The notes under the pieces were generated by a model. The model saw only the letters and a list, made by a program, of their open reading frames with translations, searched no databases and was not told where the DNA came from. Of a stretch of 64,000 nucleotides of DNA, positions 27,310-36,543 are shown piece after piece; the stretch's first letter is position 1, and each line of letters opens with the position of its first letter. The position numbers and the translations under genes are program-made. Origin of the DNA: Candidatus Acidiferrales bacterium (GTDB lineage Bacteria; Bacteroidota; Ignavibacteria; Kryptoniales; JAKASW01); the NCBI GenBank assembly GCA_035515795.1, contig DATJAY010000030.1, positions 23,063 through 87,062 of the forward strand, read 5' to 3'.

Positions 27310-30300
27310 ATGAAACGAAAGATACTCTTTCAGAGTTTGGCGATTGCATCACTAATAGTGTTGATGGTGTTCGATGGTAAACTGGTTGCCCAGTCGGCGG
27401 GCGATTTTAGGTCGCACCAGACAGGTAATTGGAGCAACGACACCACGTGGGAACAGTATAATGGTACAACATGGGTCACGCCGGCTCCAAGTACGCCGAC
27501 AGGAACCGAGAACATCACGATCCAATCAGGCCACACGGTTACGATCGATGTGACCCTTTCAATCACTGGCTACTTGAAAAATCAGGGGACCATTTCCGGT
27601 GCAACTGCATCAAACTTAGCGTTTGGGTCGGGCGGAACCTACGAACATGCAGAGATCGGAGGCAGCCTTCCTACCGCTACGTGGGGAACAGGATCGACCT
27701 GTCTTGTAACGGGTTCCACATCTGCACAACCCGGTAATACCGTTCAAAATTTATATAACTTCACATGGAATTGTCCAAGTCAGAGTGCAAACGTGAATTT
27801 AGGATGGGACAACGTCGTAATCGGTGGAAACGTAACTGTCACTTCATGCAATGGCATAAGTTATCAGTTAAGGTTAACGAGTGCTGCAACTACCAGAACA
27901 ATTAGGATATTAGGAAATGTCATAGTTAATGGTGGCTATCTCACTGTAAGCGGCTCAAGCAGCAGTGCGCAATACAACACTACTGTGATGGGCAACATTG
28001 ATATTCGAAGCGGGAAATTCAGCCTTTGCACCGTAGGCACGTCATACACTGCAAACGGCACATGGTGGCTTTGTGGTGACAGTCTCGTAGTTTCCAGTGG
28101 AGCCAATTTTGGCGCTCCGTCGAATCCCATTATTGGCACGCGATTAATATTCGCGAAGAAAAATGGCACACAATATTATTTGAACAATGGCGGTACGAAC
28201 GGAAACTTGAACTATGGCATTGACAGCAACGCCACGGTACAACTGAATTCGCCGCTGACAGTGGGAAATAGTACGACAGGTTTCCTGGTCATGACCAGCG
28301 GGAAATTTGTCACTACTTCTACGAACTTGATGACTTTGGCCGTCGGCGCAAGTGTGACAACTGGCAGCGGTTATGTCAGCGGACCACTAGCTACGATAGT
28401 TAATATCTCGTCTTCAAAAGCACTCACTTTGCCAGTGGGAAAAGATTCAGTTTATCGTCCTGTGATCCTGACTCTTACTCAAGATGCGGCCACCTCGACA
28501 ACGTATACCACAGAACTCATCAACTCCACGCCTGCATCAAACACGTTGCCATCCACCCTCGATGCTGTTTCTACAGCAAGATATTTTCACATAGTGAAAG
28601 GCACAGGCGCCAATGTATCGAGCGCAACAATCCAGTTGAATTATGATACCAACGATGGAGTTGATGTAAGCAACAAAGATTATATAAGAATTGCGAAGGA
28701 TGATGGTGCAGGCAATTGGATAAACCTTGGTGGAAGCGGGACGGCGAATAATACCGGCAGCATACTCTCTAATACGTTCGGCACATCAACTTCTCTTGGA
28801 ACCCTAACGACAAATGATTTTGTCATCGCCCATGTAAATCCTGCTTCTGTTCCTGTCCCTCCCACGTTGACGACAGACTCTCTCATCAATATATCTACCA
28901 CCTTTGCGACAAGCGGCGGTGTTATTTCTAATGATGGTAACGCCGCGATCACGGCAAAAGGAGTTTGCTGGAACACGACCGGAACTCCAACGACATCTGA
29001 CAATTTTACGAACGATGGAACGACCTCAACTCCTTATACGAGCTCGATAACGGGTCTCAGCGCCGGTACCACGTATTACGTTCGAGCTTATGCGACAAAC
29101 AGCGCCGGCACCGGTTACGGTAATCAGGACACTCTTGTTACGTTGGCAGTTCTCTCTGCACCCACTGTAACTACCAGTGCGGTGACTAATATCGTGAACA
29201 CCACTGCAACAGGGAACGGAAATGTTACTGCGTGGGGCGGTTCTACTGTGACTGATCGAGGAGTTTGCTGGAGCACGTCCCACAATCCTACTTTGGCGAA
29301 TGATTACAACAGTGGTGGTACAGGGACAGGCGCATTCACCGCTCCTATCGGCGGACTCACGCTCGGCACGACATACTACGTACGCGCTTACGCCACCAAT
29401 AGTACCGGAACAGCTTATGGCAATGAGGTATCATTTGCTACCCCGGCACCTCAACCCGACGTTTATAAGATTGTGGCGAAAGATGGAAGTGGAGACTACA
29501 CAACTATAACAGATGCGTTCAACGCTGTTACCAGCAATTATACCGGACACTGGTTCATCGGTGTCAAGAACGGAACGTATTATGAAAAGCCCTTGCTTGC
29601 CTCGGGAAAAATAAACGTCGTTTTGATCGGTCAGAATAGAGACAGTACGATCATAACTTATGACGATTACGCCGGAGACAATCGGACGACAAATGGTGTC
29701 ACGAGCAGCGGCACAAGCACTTCTTATACATGCGCCATCGATGCTAATGATTTTCAGGCGCAGAATATTACCTTTCAAAATACCTCGAATGCCTATGCTC
29801 CAGGCTCTACGTCAGCTCAGGCAGTTGCGCTCCGAACGCACGGTGATCGACAGGCGTATTACAATTGCAAAATGACTGGTTACCAAGATACGTATTACAC
29901 ATGGGGTGGATCCGGCCCAGGACGTATTTACAACAAAAATTGCTACATCGAGGGAGCGGTAGATTTCATTTTTGGAGAAGATGTTGCCTTGTTCGATAGT
30001 TGCACGATTTATTGCAATCGCGCGGGAGGCACATTGACTGCTGCGGCAACCTATTCCGGCTATTCGTACGGCTATGTGTTTTCGAACTGCACCATTGCGT
30101 CCATTGCTGCCGGAGATACTGGATGTGACAACAAACCAATGACTTCTTTCTACCTGGGGAGACCCTGGCAGAATTCACCTGAAACGGTTTTCATCAATTG
30201 CTATGAGCCGGGAACTGTTAACTCGGCCGGTTGGACGACGATGGGTCCTGCACCATCTCTGTATTCCGAGCATGGATGCTACGGACCCGGTTCAGCTTTA

Positions 30301-31041
30301 AGCAGGGCCGTGATATGGACTGCTACGAGCCAGCCGTCAGCGATAACCGATTCACAGGCGGCGTTATACACTGTTGCGAACATATTTTCCAAGAGCAATG
30401 CGGGCTCGGGCTTTTCGTATGCGGCAAACTGGACCCCGTCGATGATTGTCGCTAACTCTGCTGATTTGCCGCTTCCTGTCGAAATGGTGTCATTCACTGC
30501 CAGCTACGCTGAAAATGGAGTTACACTGAATTGGTCGATGTCTTCTGAACTGAACAACTCCGGCTGGGATGTTGAAAGAGCAGTAGTGAAAAGCGGCGCC
30601 CAACCTGAGTGGCAGAAAATTGGCCATGTTAACGGGACGACGAACAGCACAGAGTTGACGAAATACAGCTTCGTAGATAGAAAAGCGTTGAGCGGCATTT
30701 TCAATTACAGGTTGAAACAAATGGACATCAACGGGAACTATAAATATAGCAACCCGATACAGGTAAAAATAAATATACCGACGAAGATAGGCCTGTGGAA
30801 TTATCCGAATCCGTTTAATCCGACCGCGACCTTGCGATATGCAGTGCCGAAGGAAGGCAAGGTAACTTTGAAAGTCTACAACGCGGTCGGGCAATTGGTC
30901 GCAACTCTCGTGGATGAAAACAAAGATCCCGGGATGTATGAGATCCCGTTTGAAGGATCCGCATTTTCGAGCGGCGTGTACTTTGCCCGATTGAACGTAA
31001 ACGATCAAGTGATGATCACTAAAATGTTGATGATCAAATAG
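27310..31041 (+). CDS. Secreted multidomain pectinesterase with FN3-like repeats and type IX sorting domain
   Basis: A 1243-residue exported protein. Signal peptide: residues 1-27. Residues 30-500 form a repetitive beta-helix-like region rich in Ser/Thr/Gly/Asn. Two similar repeats of about 90 residues follow (515-610 and 618-710; AITAKGVCWNTTG and TVTDRGVCWSTS; each ends TYYVRAYATNS-GT-YGN). A pectin methylesterase domain spans about 715-1050 and carries GYQDTYYT, GAVDFIFGE (catalytic Asp) and FYLGRPW (catalytic Arg). Finally comes a Por secretion-system tail (NYPNPFNPTATLRYAV, YNAVGQLVATLV, SGVYFARL). Such enzymes de-esterify pectin outside the cell. A strong terminator follows. Confidence 0.9.
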   Translation: MKRKILFQSLAIASLIVLMVFDGKLVAQSAGDFRSHQTGNWSNDTTWEQYNGTTWVTPAPSTPTGTENITIQSGHTVTIDVTLSITGYLKNQGTISGATASNLAFGSGGTYEHAEIGGSLPTATWGTGSTCLVTGSTSAQPGNTVQNLYNFTWNCPSQSANVNLGWDNVVIGGNVTVTSCNGISYQLRLTSAATTRTIRILGNVIVNGGYLTVSGSSSSAQYNTTVMGNIDIRSGKFSLCTVGTSYTANGTWWLCGDSLVVSSGANFGAPSNPIIGTRLIFAKKNGTQYYLNNGGTNGNLNYGIDSNATVQLNSPLTVGNSTTGFLVMTSGKFVTTSTNLMTLAVGASVTTGSGYVSGPLATIVNISSSKALTLPVGKDSVYRPVILTLTQDAATSTTYTTELINSTPASNTLPSTLDAVSTARYFHIVKGTGANVSSATIQLNYDTNDGVDVSNKDYIRIAKDDGAGNWINLGGSGTANNTGSILSNTFGTSTSLGTLTTNDFVIAHVNPASVPVPPTLTTDSLINISTTFATSGGVISNDGNAAITAKGVCWNTTGTPTTSDNFTNDGTTSTPYTSSITGLSAGTTYYVRAYATNSAGTGYGNQDTLVTLAVLSAPTVTTSAVTNIVNTTATGNGNVTAWGGSTVTDRGVCWSTSHNPTLANDYNSGGTGTGAFTAPIGGLTLGTTYYVRAYATNSTGTAYGNEVSFATPAPQPDVYKIVAKDGSGDYTTITDAFNAVTSNYTGHWFIGVKNGTYYEKPLLASGKINVVLIGQNRDSTIITYDDYAGDNRTTNGVTSSGTSTSYTCAIDANDFQAQNITFQNTSNAYAPGSTSAQAVALRTHGDRQAYYNCKMTGYQDTYYTWGGSGPGRIYNKNCYIEGAVDFIFGEDVALFDSCTIYCNRAGGTLTAAATYSGYSYGYVFSNCTIASIAAGDTGCDNKPMTSFYLGRPWQNSPETVFINCYEPGTVNSAGWTTMGPAPSLYSEHGCYGPGSALSRAVIWTATSQPSAITDSQAALYTVANIFSKSNAGSGFSYAANWTPSMIVANSADLPLPVEMVSFTASYAENGVTLNWSMSSELNNSGWDVERAVVKSGAQPEWQKIGHVNGTTNSTELTKYSFVDRKALSGIFNYRLKQMDINGNYKYSNPIQVKINIPTKIGLWNYPNPFNPTATLRYAVPKEGKVTLKVYNAVGQLVATLVDENKDPGMYEIPFEGSAFSSGVYFARLNVNDQVMITKMLMIK

Positions 31042-31080
31042 GACATCGACCGCTGCTTGAGTCGAGTTAGGTTAACTTCA

Positions 31081-31117
31081 AACCCCGACCGTTTCTCCTC
31101 GGTCGGGGTTTTCTTTT
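31081..31117 (+). terminator. Rho-independent terminator after the pectinesterase gene
   Basis: AACCCCGACCG (31081-31091) pairs perfectly with CGGTCGGGGTT (31100-31110) across an 8-base loop, followed by a T-rich tail (TTCTTTT). It lies 39 bp after the stop. Confidence 0.9.
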
Positions 31118-31190
31118 GATTCTCTGAAAGATCCTGCGGACAAATCTTGAAAGAGACTCGTCATAGGTTTATATTTTACAGAGGTTTACA

Positions 31191-31541
31191 ATGGTTCTAT
31201 CCGATCCCGCGAATACGATTTTTGATCCGCAGGATACCGCTGGCAATATTTCTGATCAGTTGACCGAAGAAAAGCCTCTCACGATTGAAGATGAAGAGAT
31301 CACGTCGGGCGAACAAAACCCGGCGAGAGTCATTCTGTTCAATGATGCATGGCACACATTTGAGGAAGTCATAGGACAGATCATAAAGGCAACCGGATGT
31401 GATACGAAAAGAGCTGAACAGATCACTATGGAAGTTCATACGAAAGGAAAAGCGGTAGTCTTTGAAGGCGAAATGACCGAATGTCTTCGTGTCAACTCTG
31501 TATTGGAAGAGATTTCTTTGCATACACAAATTGAAGTATGA
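31191..31541 (+). CDS. clpS: ATP-dependent Clp protease adaptor ClpS
   Basis: ClpS delivers N-degron substrates to ClpAP/ClpCP. The first 45 residues are a low-complexity acidic extension (TIEDEEITSGEQN). The ClpS core then runs PARVILFNDAWHTFEEVIGQI, with the His of MEVHTKG that lines the N-degron pocket, through FEGEMTECLRVNSVLEE. The canonical NDD pair reads ND-A-W, so the second Asp of the binding pocket is replaced by Ala. The long N-terminal tail and altered pocket may alter specificity. No clpA is nearby; alaS follows directly. Confidence 0.86.
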   Translation: MVLSDPANTIFDPQDTAGNISDQLTEEKPLTIEDEEITSGEQNPARVILFNDAWHTFEEVIGQIIKATGCDTKRAEQITMEVHTKGKAVVFEGEMTECLRVNSVLEEISLHTQIEV

Positions 31542-31544
31542 TTG

Positions 31545-34148
31545 ATGAATTCAAATGAAGTAAGAAATAGTTTTGTAACGTTCTTCGAGAATCACGGTCA
31601 CAGGTTTGTTCCGAGCTCTCCGGTAGTTCCTTACGATGACCCGACACTGCTTTTTACAAATGCCGGCATGAATCAGTTCAAGGATGTGTTCCTTGGAAAA
31701 GGGAAGAGAGACTACACCCGGGCCGTCGATTACCAGAAATGCATCCGCGTGAGCGGGAAGCATAACGACCTTGAAGAAGTCGGCCATGATACGTACCATC
31801 ATACTTTTTTTGAAATGCTAGGCAACTGGTCCTTTGGAGACTATTATAAGAAAGAAGCGATCGCGTGGGGGTGGGAGCTGCTGACCGGAGAATGGAATCT
31901 GCCGAAAGAGAAATTGTATGCGACAATTTTTGAAAATGACGACGAAGCATTTGAGATTTGGAAAAAAGTAACGGACATCGGCCATTCGAGAATTTCCAGA
32001 TTCGGCGCAAAAGACAATTTCTGGGAAATGGGGGAAACCGGTCCTTGTGGTCCGTGTTCGGAGATCCACATAGATTTGGGCGATGGGATTTGCACAAAGA
32101 GCCACAAGCATGGCGTGAATGTCAGCGGCTGCGCTCGATTTATAGAGATATGGAATCTCGTTTTTATTCAATATAACCGGAATGAGTCCGGCAGCCTTGA
32201 GCCGCTTCCGGCAAAACACGTCGACACGGGAATGGGATTTGAAAGAGTTGTCTCGGTCCTGCAGGGGAAAAAATCGAATTACGATACGGATGTGTTCACT
32301 CCGATAATTTCCGGGATTCAGGAACTGACGGGGAAAAAATATGAAGGCGAGCGGAATCAAATAGCGATGCGCGTGATTGCAGATCACGTCCGTGCGCTGA
32401 CTTTTGCAATCGCCGATAATGCAAACCCATCGAACGAAGGGCGAGGCTATGTCTTGCGGCGGATATTGCGTCGAGCCTCTCGTTACGCTCGCAATCTGGA
32501 TGCTCACGATCCGTTCATTTACAACCTAGTCGACGTTCTTGTAAAAAATATGGGCACAGCATATCCGGAGATTTCTTCATCGCGCGAGAGGATCAAGGAA
32601 GTGATAAAGTCCGAAGAGGAAAATTTCAACGAGACTCTCGACCGCGGTCTGGAGATATTCGAGGACGTCGCGAAAAGGGCGGAGAAATTGGGAAAGAAAA
32701 TCATTCCGGGCGAAGATGCCTTCAAGCTTTACGATACTTACGGATTTCCGGCAGATCTCACGAACTTGATCGCGCAGGAACGCGGACTCCAGATCGATAT
32801 GGCAGGCTTTGATAAGTTGATGGCTCAGCAACAGGATAGGTCGCGTGAGGCGACTAAGAAAACTTTCAATGTCAACCTCGGCGATACGGGACAGCTTGAT
32901 GATTTATTAAGCAAGACAAAGAGCGAGTTTACCGGTTACGATACCACGGAAAATCCTGCAAAGGTTGTTGGGACCAAGCATATCGGCAATGAAGACTATA
33001 TCCTTCTGGACAAGACGCCGTTTTACGCGGAGTCTGGCGGACAAGTGGATGACACCGGCATAATCAGCGTAGATGAATCGAAGCTTCCTGTCCTCGATCT
33101 AGTGAAGGTCGACGACAAAATTGTCCACATTCTGGAGGGGGGTACGGACAGCGTCCTTCAGATTGGGAAAGATGTCGTTGCACGGATTGATAGCAAGCGT
33201 CGCCTGGAAATCATGCGCAATCATAGCGCCACGCATCTGTTCCATGCGGCTTTGAGGAAGACGCTGGGCGCTCACGTCCAGCAGGCGGGTTCACTCGTCG
33301 ATCCGGAACATATGCGATTCGATTTCACTCATCACAAAAAAGTATCACCGGAAGAAATCCGCGATATCGAAGCTATGGTGAATGAAAAAATCCTGGAGCG
33401 GATCGAGTTGACTCATCACAGAAATATTCCATTTGAGCAAGCAAGGAAGATGGGTGCGCTGGCGTTTTTTGGCGATAAATACGGCGACAGAGTGAATGTG
33501 GTGCAGTTCGGCGATTTCTCCATGGAGTTCTGCGGGGGAACTCACGTTCGAAACACGAGCGAGATCGGGTTCTTCAAAGTCATGAGTGAATCGAGCATTG
33601 CGAGCGGCGTGCGAAGGGTCGAGGCCGTCACCGGCAGCGGAGTCGAAAAGCTGATTGAGAATTTGACTGCACGCGCGGACGAGAAAGAGAAAGAAAAGGA
33701 AGAACTTGCTGAGCGCATCAAAAATCTCGAAAAAGAATTGAGCGGTTATCGCGTGCGAACGGCCATGACTACAGCGGATGAGCTTTTCAACCATGCCGAT
33801 GGAAATGCTGATGTTGGAGGAGTAAGAGTGATTTCCGGCTTGATTGAAGTTGAATCCGATGACGAATTGAAGCAGGTCGCGGATCATCTGAAAAGCAGAG
33901 TTGAGAGCGGCGTGATAGTGCTCGGGAGCAAGGTCCAGGATAAGGCATTGTTTGTCGCTTCGGTTTCTTCCGATTTAATTTCAGAAAAGCATCTACATGC
34001 CGGGAAAATTGTCAACGAAATTGCGAGGAAAGTCGGAGGCGGAGGCGGAGGAAAACCGAACTTCGCTACCGCGGGCGGAAAGGACCATGAAAAAATAAAT
34101 GAAGCCATTTCCGGCGCTTCGGAAGTTGTCAGGAAATTCTTAAATTGA
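31545..34148 (+). CDS. alaS: Alanyl-tRNA synthetase
   Basis: Charges tRNA-Ala. The 867-residue protein is of ordinary length. Motifs: SSPVVPYDDPTLLFTNAGMNQF near the start (class II active site), GETGPCGPCSEIHID, then GRGYVLRRILRRASR, the editing-site HxxxH (NHSATHLFH) and C-x3-H (CGGTHVRNT), and a C-terminal Gly-rich C-Ala region (KVGGGGGGKPNFATAGGKD). I chose the ATG at 31545, 4 bp after the clpS stop; a TTG codon just before it was rejected. Editing site appears intact. Confidence 0.97.
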   Translation: MNSNEVRNSFVTFFENHGHRFVPSSPVVPYDDPTLLFTNAGMNQFKDVFLGKGKRDYTRAVDYQKCIRVSGKHNDLEEVGHDTYHHTFFEMLGNWSFGDYYKKEAIAWGWELLTGEWNLPKEKLYATIFENDDEAFEIWKKVTDIGHSRISRFGAKDNFWEMGETGPCGPCSEIHIDLGDGICTKSHKHGVNVSGCARFIEIWNLVFIQYNRNESGSLEPLPAKHVDTGMGFERVVSVLQGKKSNYDTDVFTPIISGIQELTGKKYEGERNQIAMRVIADHVRALTFAIADNANPSNEGRGYVLRRILRRASRYARNLDAHDPFIYNLVDVLVKNMGTAYPEISSSRERIKEVIKSEEENFNETLDRGLEIFEDVAKRAEKLGKKIIPGEDAFKLYDTYGFPADLTNLIAQERGLQIDMAGFDKLMAQQQDRSREATKKTFNVNLGDTGQLDDLLSKTKSEFTGYDTTENPAKVVGTKHIGNEDYILLDKTPFYAESGGQVDDTGIISVDESKLPVLDLVKVDDKIVHILEGGTDSVLQIGKDVVARIDSKRRLEIMRNHSATHLFHAALRKTLGAHVQQAGSLVDPEHMRFDFTHHKKVSPEEIRDIEAMVNEKILERIELTHHRNIPFEQARKMGALAFFGDKYGDRVNVVQFGDFSMEFCGGTHVRNTSEIGFFKVMSESSIASGVRRVEAVTGSGVEKLIENLTARADEKEKEKEELAERIKNLEKELSGYRVRTAMTTADELFNHADGNADVGGVRVISGLIEVESDDELKQVADHLKSRVESGVIVLGSKVQDKALFVASVSSDLISEKHLHAGKIVNEIARKVGGGGGGKPNFATAGGKDHEKINEAISGASEVVRKFLN

Positions 34149-34233
34149 ACAACAATGGGTTTGATTTTCGAAAAACAGTTTGTTGCAGTCGTATGTTCTA
34201 TATTTCTAATGATGAAATTATGTTTGGAGGCTA

Positions 34234-34998
34234 ATGAAAACTTTCGAATATCTTCTTGAAGTACGCGAGAAGAAGGGGGCCGGGTTTTTGCTCCTGTTGG
34301 ACCCTGATAAACTCGCACATGAAAACTTGAGGGACGTTGTTCAACATGCACAGGAATCGGGTGTGGATGCGTTCCTTGTAGGCAGCAGTCTGATGACTCG
34401 TGACATTTTCGAAGATGCGCTCAAGCAGATAAAGCGAGATGCCAAAATTCCGGTAGTGATTTTTCCCGGGAGCCTTTTCCAAATATCGAGTCATGCAGAT
34501 GCAATATTGTTTCTTTCGGTGCTCGCATCTAGAAACATCGACTTGATAGTCGGAAATCATGTTCATGCGGCGCCGCTTATCCGTCAGCATAGATTAGAGA
34601 CTATCTCGACTGCATACCTTCTTGTCGAATCCGGGAAAATGACATCCGCTCATTTCATGTCGGATAGCTTTCCGATCCCGCGTGAGAAACCGGAGATTGC
34701 AGCGGCGTACTCGATGGCCGCCGAGATGTTCGGAATGAAAATGGTTTATCTGGAGGCGGGCAGCGGCGCACTTTCATGCGTCCCTAAGGAGATGGTCCAG
34801 ATGGTCGCCAAATCCGTTAACATGCCGGTCACGGTAGGCGGAGGAATTAAAAATCCGGAAATAGCGTATGAGCTTGCCAATGCCGGTGCGGCATTTGTCG
34901 TGACGGGCAATTTTTTTGAAGATAACGGCAATTCGGACAAGCTGAAAGAATTTGCAAGAGCGGTTCATTTCAAACAGCGGAAGGGAGTAGTCGTCTAG
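34234..34998 (+). CDS. Geranylgeranylglyceryl-phosphate synthase family (GGGPS/PcrB-like)
   Basis: A TIM-barrel prenyltransferase that joins a polyprenyl diphosphate to sn-glycerol-1-phosphate, forming an ether bond. Motifs: LLDPDKL (residues 22-27) at strand 1, YLEAGSGA at strand 6 and VGGGIKNPE at strand 7 (the phosphate-binding loop), with VVTGNFFED at strand 8. In Archaea the product is a membrane-lipid precursor. Bacterial members occur in Bacteroidota and in Bacillus (PcrB), where products include heptaprenylglyceryl phosphate. The prenyl chain length used here is unknown. It overlaps gmhA by one base. Confidence 0.88.
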   Translation: MKTFEYLLEVREKKGAGFLLLLDPDKLAHENLRDVVQHAQESGVDAFLVGSSLMTRDIFEDALKQIKRDAKIPVVIFPGSLFQISSHADAILFLSVLASRNIDLIVGNHVHAAPLIRQHRLETISTAYLLVESGKMTSAHFMSDSFPIPREKPEIAAAYSMAAEMFGMKMVYLEAGSGALSCVPKEMVQMVAKSVNMPVTVGGGIKNPEIAYELANAGAAFVVTGNFFEDNGNSDKLKEFARAVHFKQRKGVVV

Positions 34999-35582
34999 TG
35001 GTGGACCGGGTCAAATTTATCAGGGAATCGCTCGAAGAAAGTGCCGAAACGAAAAAAGCCATTTTGAATTCCTGCTTCGAAGATATTTCCAGCGCGGTTA
35101 CCGTCGTAAGAGACGCCCTGAAGAATGGCAATAAGATTTTGCTGTGCGGCAACGGAGGAAGCGCGGCCGATTCCCAGCATATCGCGACCGAGTTTACGAT
35201 TCGCCTGAACCATGACATAACTCGAAAAGGGCTCCCTGCAATAGCGCTGACCACGGATACTTCCGCGTTGACCGCCGGCGGGAACGACATCGGTTTTGAA
35301 AACACTTTTGCAAGACTTGTCGAGGCGCTTGGAGGAAAAGGAGACGTGCTGATCGCGATCTCCACGAGCGGGAATTCAGAGAACATATTGCGCGCGGTTG
35401 CCAGAGCGCACGAAATCGGGATGTATGTGATCGGCTTACTCGGGAAAGGCGGCGGAAAGCTGAAGCCACAGTGTGATCTCCCGATAGTTATTCCATCAGA
35501 AAACACTCAGAGGATTCAGGAGGGCCATATAACTGTCGGGCATATCGTGGCCGAGCTTGCTGAATTGGAATTGTACGGGTAG
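34998..35582 (+). CDS. gmhA: Phosphoheptose isomerase (sedoheptulose 7-phosphate isomerase)
   Basis: First committed step of LPS inner-core heptose synthesis. The 194-residue SIS-domain protein has the motif LCGNGGSAADSQHIATEF (active site and phosphate binding), TTDTSALTAGGND and ISTSGNSENI, and ends in EGHITVGHIVAELAE, which carries conserved catalytic Glu/His. The start is GTG at 34998, sharing a base with the GGGPS stop (TAGTG), a sign of coupled translation. The heptosyltransferase-like gene at 45095 fits a heptose-containing LPS. Confidence 0.93.
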   Translation: MVDRVKFIRESLEESAETKKAILNSCFEDISSAVTVVRDALKNGNKILLCGNGGSAADSQHIATEFTIRLNHDITRKGLPAIALTTDTSALTAGGNDIGFENTFARLVEALGGKGDVLIAISTSGNSENILRAVARAHEIGMYVIGLLGKGGGKLKPQCDLPIVIPSENTQRIQEGHITVGHIVAELAELELYG

Positions 35583-35639
35583 AAACATTTTTGTATTTCG
35601 AATTGCAAGTTCAGAATTTAAAGCTCAGGATGATCATTC

Positions 35640-35921
35640 ATGAAACTTAACAAGCAGGAAATTGAATCGCGTTTGACCAGACTCGCGGGCTGGCGATATT
35701 CAAACGAGTCGATAATGAAAGACTACAAGCTCAAGGATTTCCCGGAAGCGATGGGTTTTGTCGTTAAGATAGCGCTGGCGGCGGAGAAGATGGAACACCA
35801 TCCGGATATGACCATAGAGTACAACCGCGTGAAGATAATTCTCACAACGCACAGCGAGGAAGGGGTCACGGAGAAAGACTTCAATCTCGCGGAAAAAATC
35901 GAAAAATTTATCGGAGCATAA
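35640..35921 (+). CDS. Pterin-4a-carbinolamine dehydratase (PCD/DCoH)
   Basis: Dehydrates 4a-hydroxy-tetrahydropterins; in some bacteria it supports pterin cofactors including molybdopterin. The 93-residue product has the family core EKMEHHPDMTIEYNRVKIILTTH (the tandem His and the later His are active-site residues) and the N-terminal LAGWRYSN. A nearby GATGATC precedes the ATG weakly. It is followed 18 bp later by pyrE. Confidence 0.9.
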   Translation: MKLNKQEIESRLTRLAGWRYSNESIMKDYKLKDFPEAMGFVVKIALAAEKMEHHPDMTIEYNRVKIILTTHSEEGVTEKDFNLAEKIEKFIGA

Positions 35922-35939
35922 TCAGGAAGCGAAAGTAAG

Positions 35940-36530
35940 ATGGACAGAGAAAAAATGCTTGAACTATTCAGAACCACCGGCGCGCTTCAGCAAGGACACT
36001 TCCGATTGAGCAGCGGGCTCCATAGCCTCGAGTATTTTCAGTGTGCTAAGGTCCTGCAGTTTCCTCAATATAACGAACTCTTATGCGGGGACATCGCCCG
36101 CTTTTTCCATGATTGGAGAGTCGATATTGTGGTTGCACCTGCGATCGGGGGCATCATGGTCGGCCAGGAAGTTGCGCGCCAGATGCGAGTGCGTGGAATT
36201 TTTGCCGAGCGGGAAGATGGCAAGATGACACTCCGGCGAGGTTTCGAAGTAAAACAAGGAGAACGAATACTTGTTTGCGAGGATGTCGTGACCACGGGCG
36301 GGAGTGTTTTCGAAGTCATTGATCTTGTAAAGTCTACCGGAGGTGCAATCGTCGGCGTCGCCTCGATTGTCGATAGAAGCAACTCACCGATCAATTTTGG
36401 CGTTCAGTTCGTGTCCCTCTTGAAAATGGCTGTCCCGGTGTACAAGCCCGAGATTTGCCCTTTGTGTGAGGAGAAAGTTCCCGTTGTAAAACCGGGAAGC
36501 AGAAAAACTGCCGAATCCGATAACGCGTGA
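35940..36530 (+). CDS. pyrE: Orotate phosphoribosyltransferase
   Basis: Forms OMP from orotate and PRPP. The 196-residue protein has the PRPP-binding motif ILVCEDVVTTGGSVFEV, a GGIMVGQEVARQM loop and an N-terminal GHFRLSSGLHS that matches the family's orotate-binding strand. It ends in CPLCEEKVPVVKPGSRK, the CPLC segment being a small Cys pair found in the thermophilic/archaeal-type branch. Neighbouring Nudix and pyrimidine phosphorylase genes make a pyrimidine-metabolism cluster. Confidence 0.92.
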   Translation: MDREKMLELFRTTGALQQGHFRLSSGLHSLEYFQCAKVLQFPQYNELLCGDIARFFHDWRVDIVVAPAIGGIMVGQEVARQMRVRGIFAEREDGKMTLRRGFEVKQGERILVCEDVVTTGGSVFEVIDLVKSTGGAIVGVASIVDRSNSPINFGVQFVSLLKMAVPVYKPEICPLCEEKVPVVKPGSRKTAESDNA

Positions 36531-36543
36531 TCAAAGCAGACTG

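Noticed and set aside
31818..32507. A 229-codon open frame on the minus strand
   Set aside because: Antisense to alaS; no start signal and an amino-acid composition typical of shadow frames.
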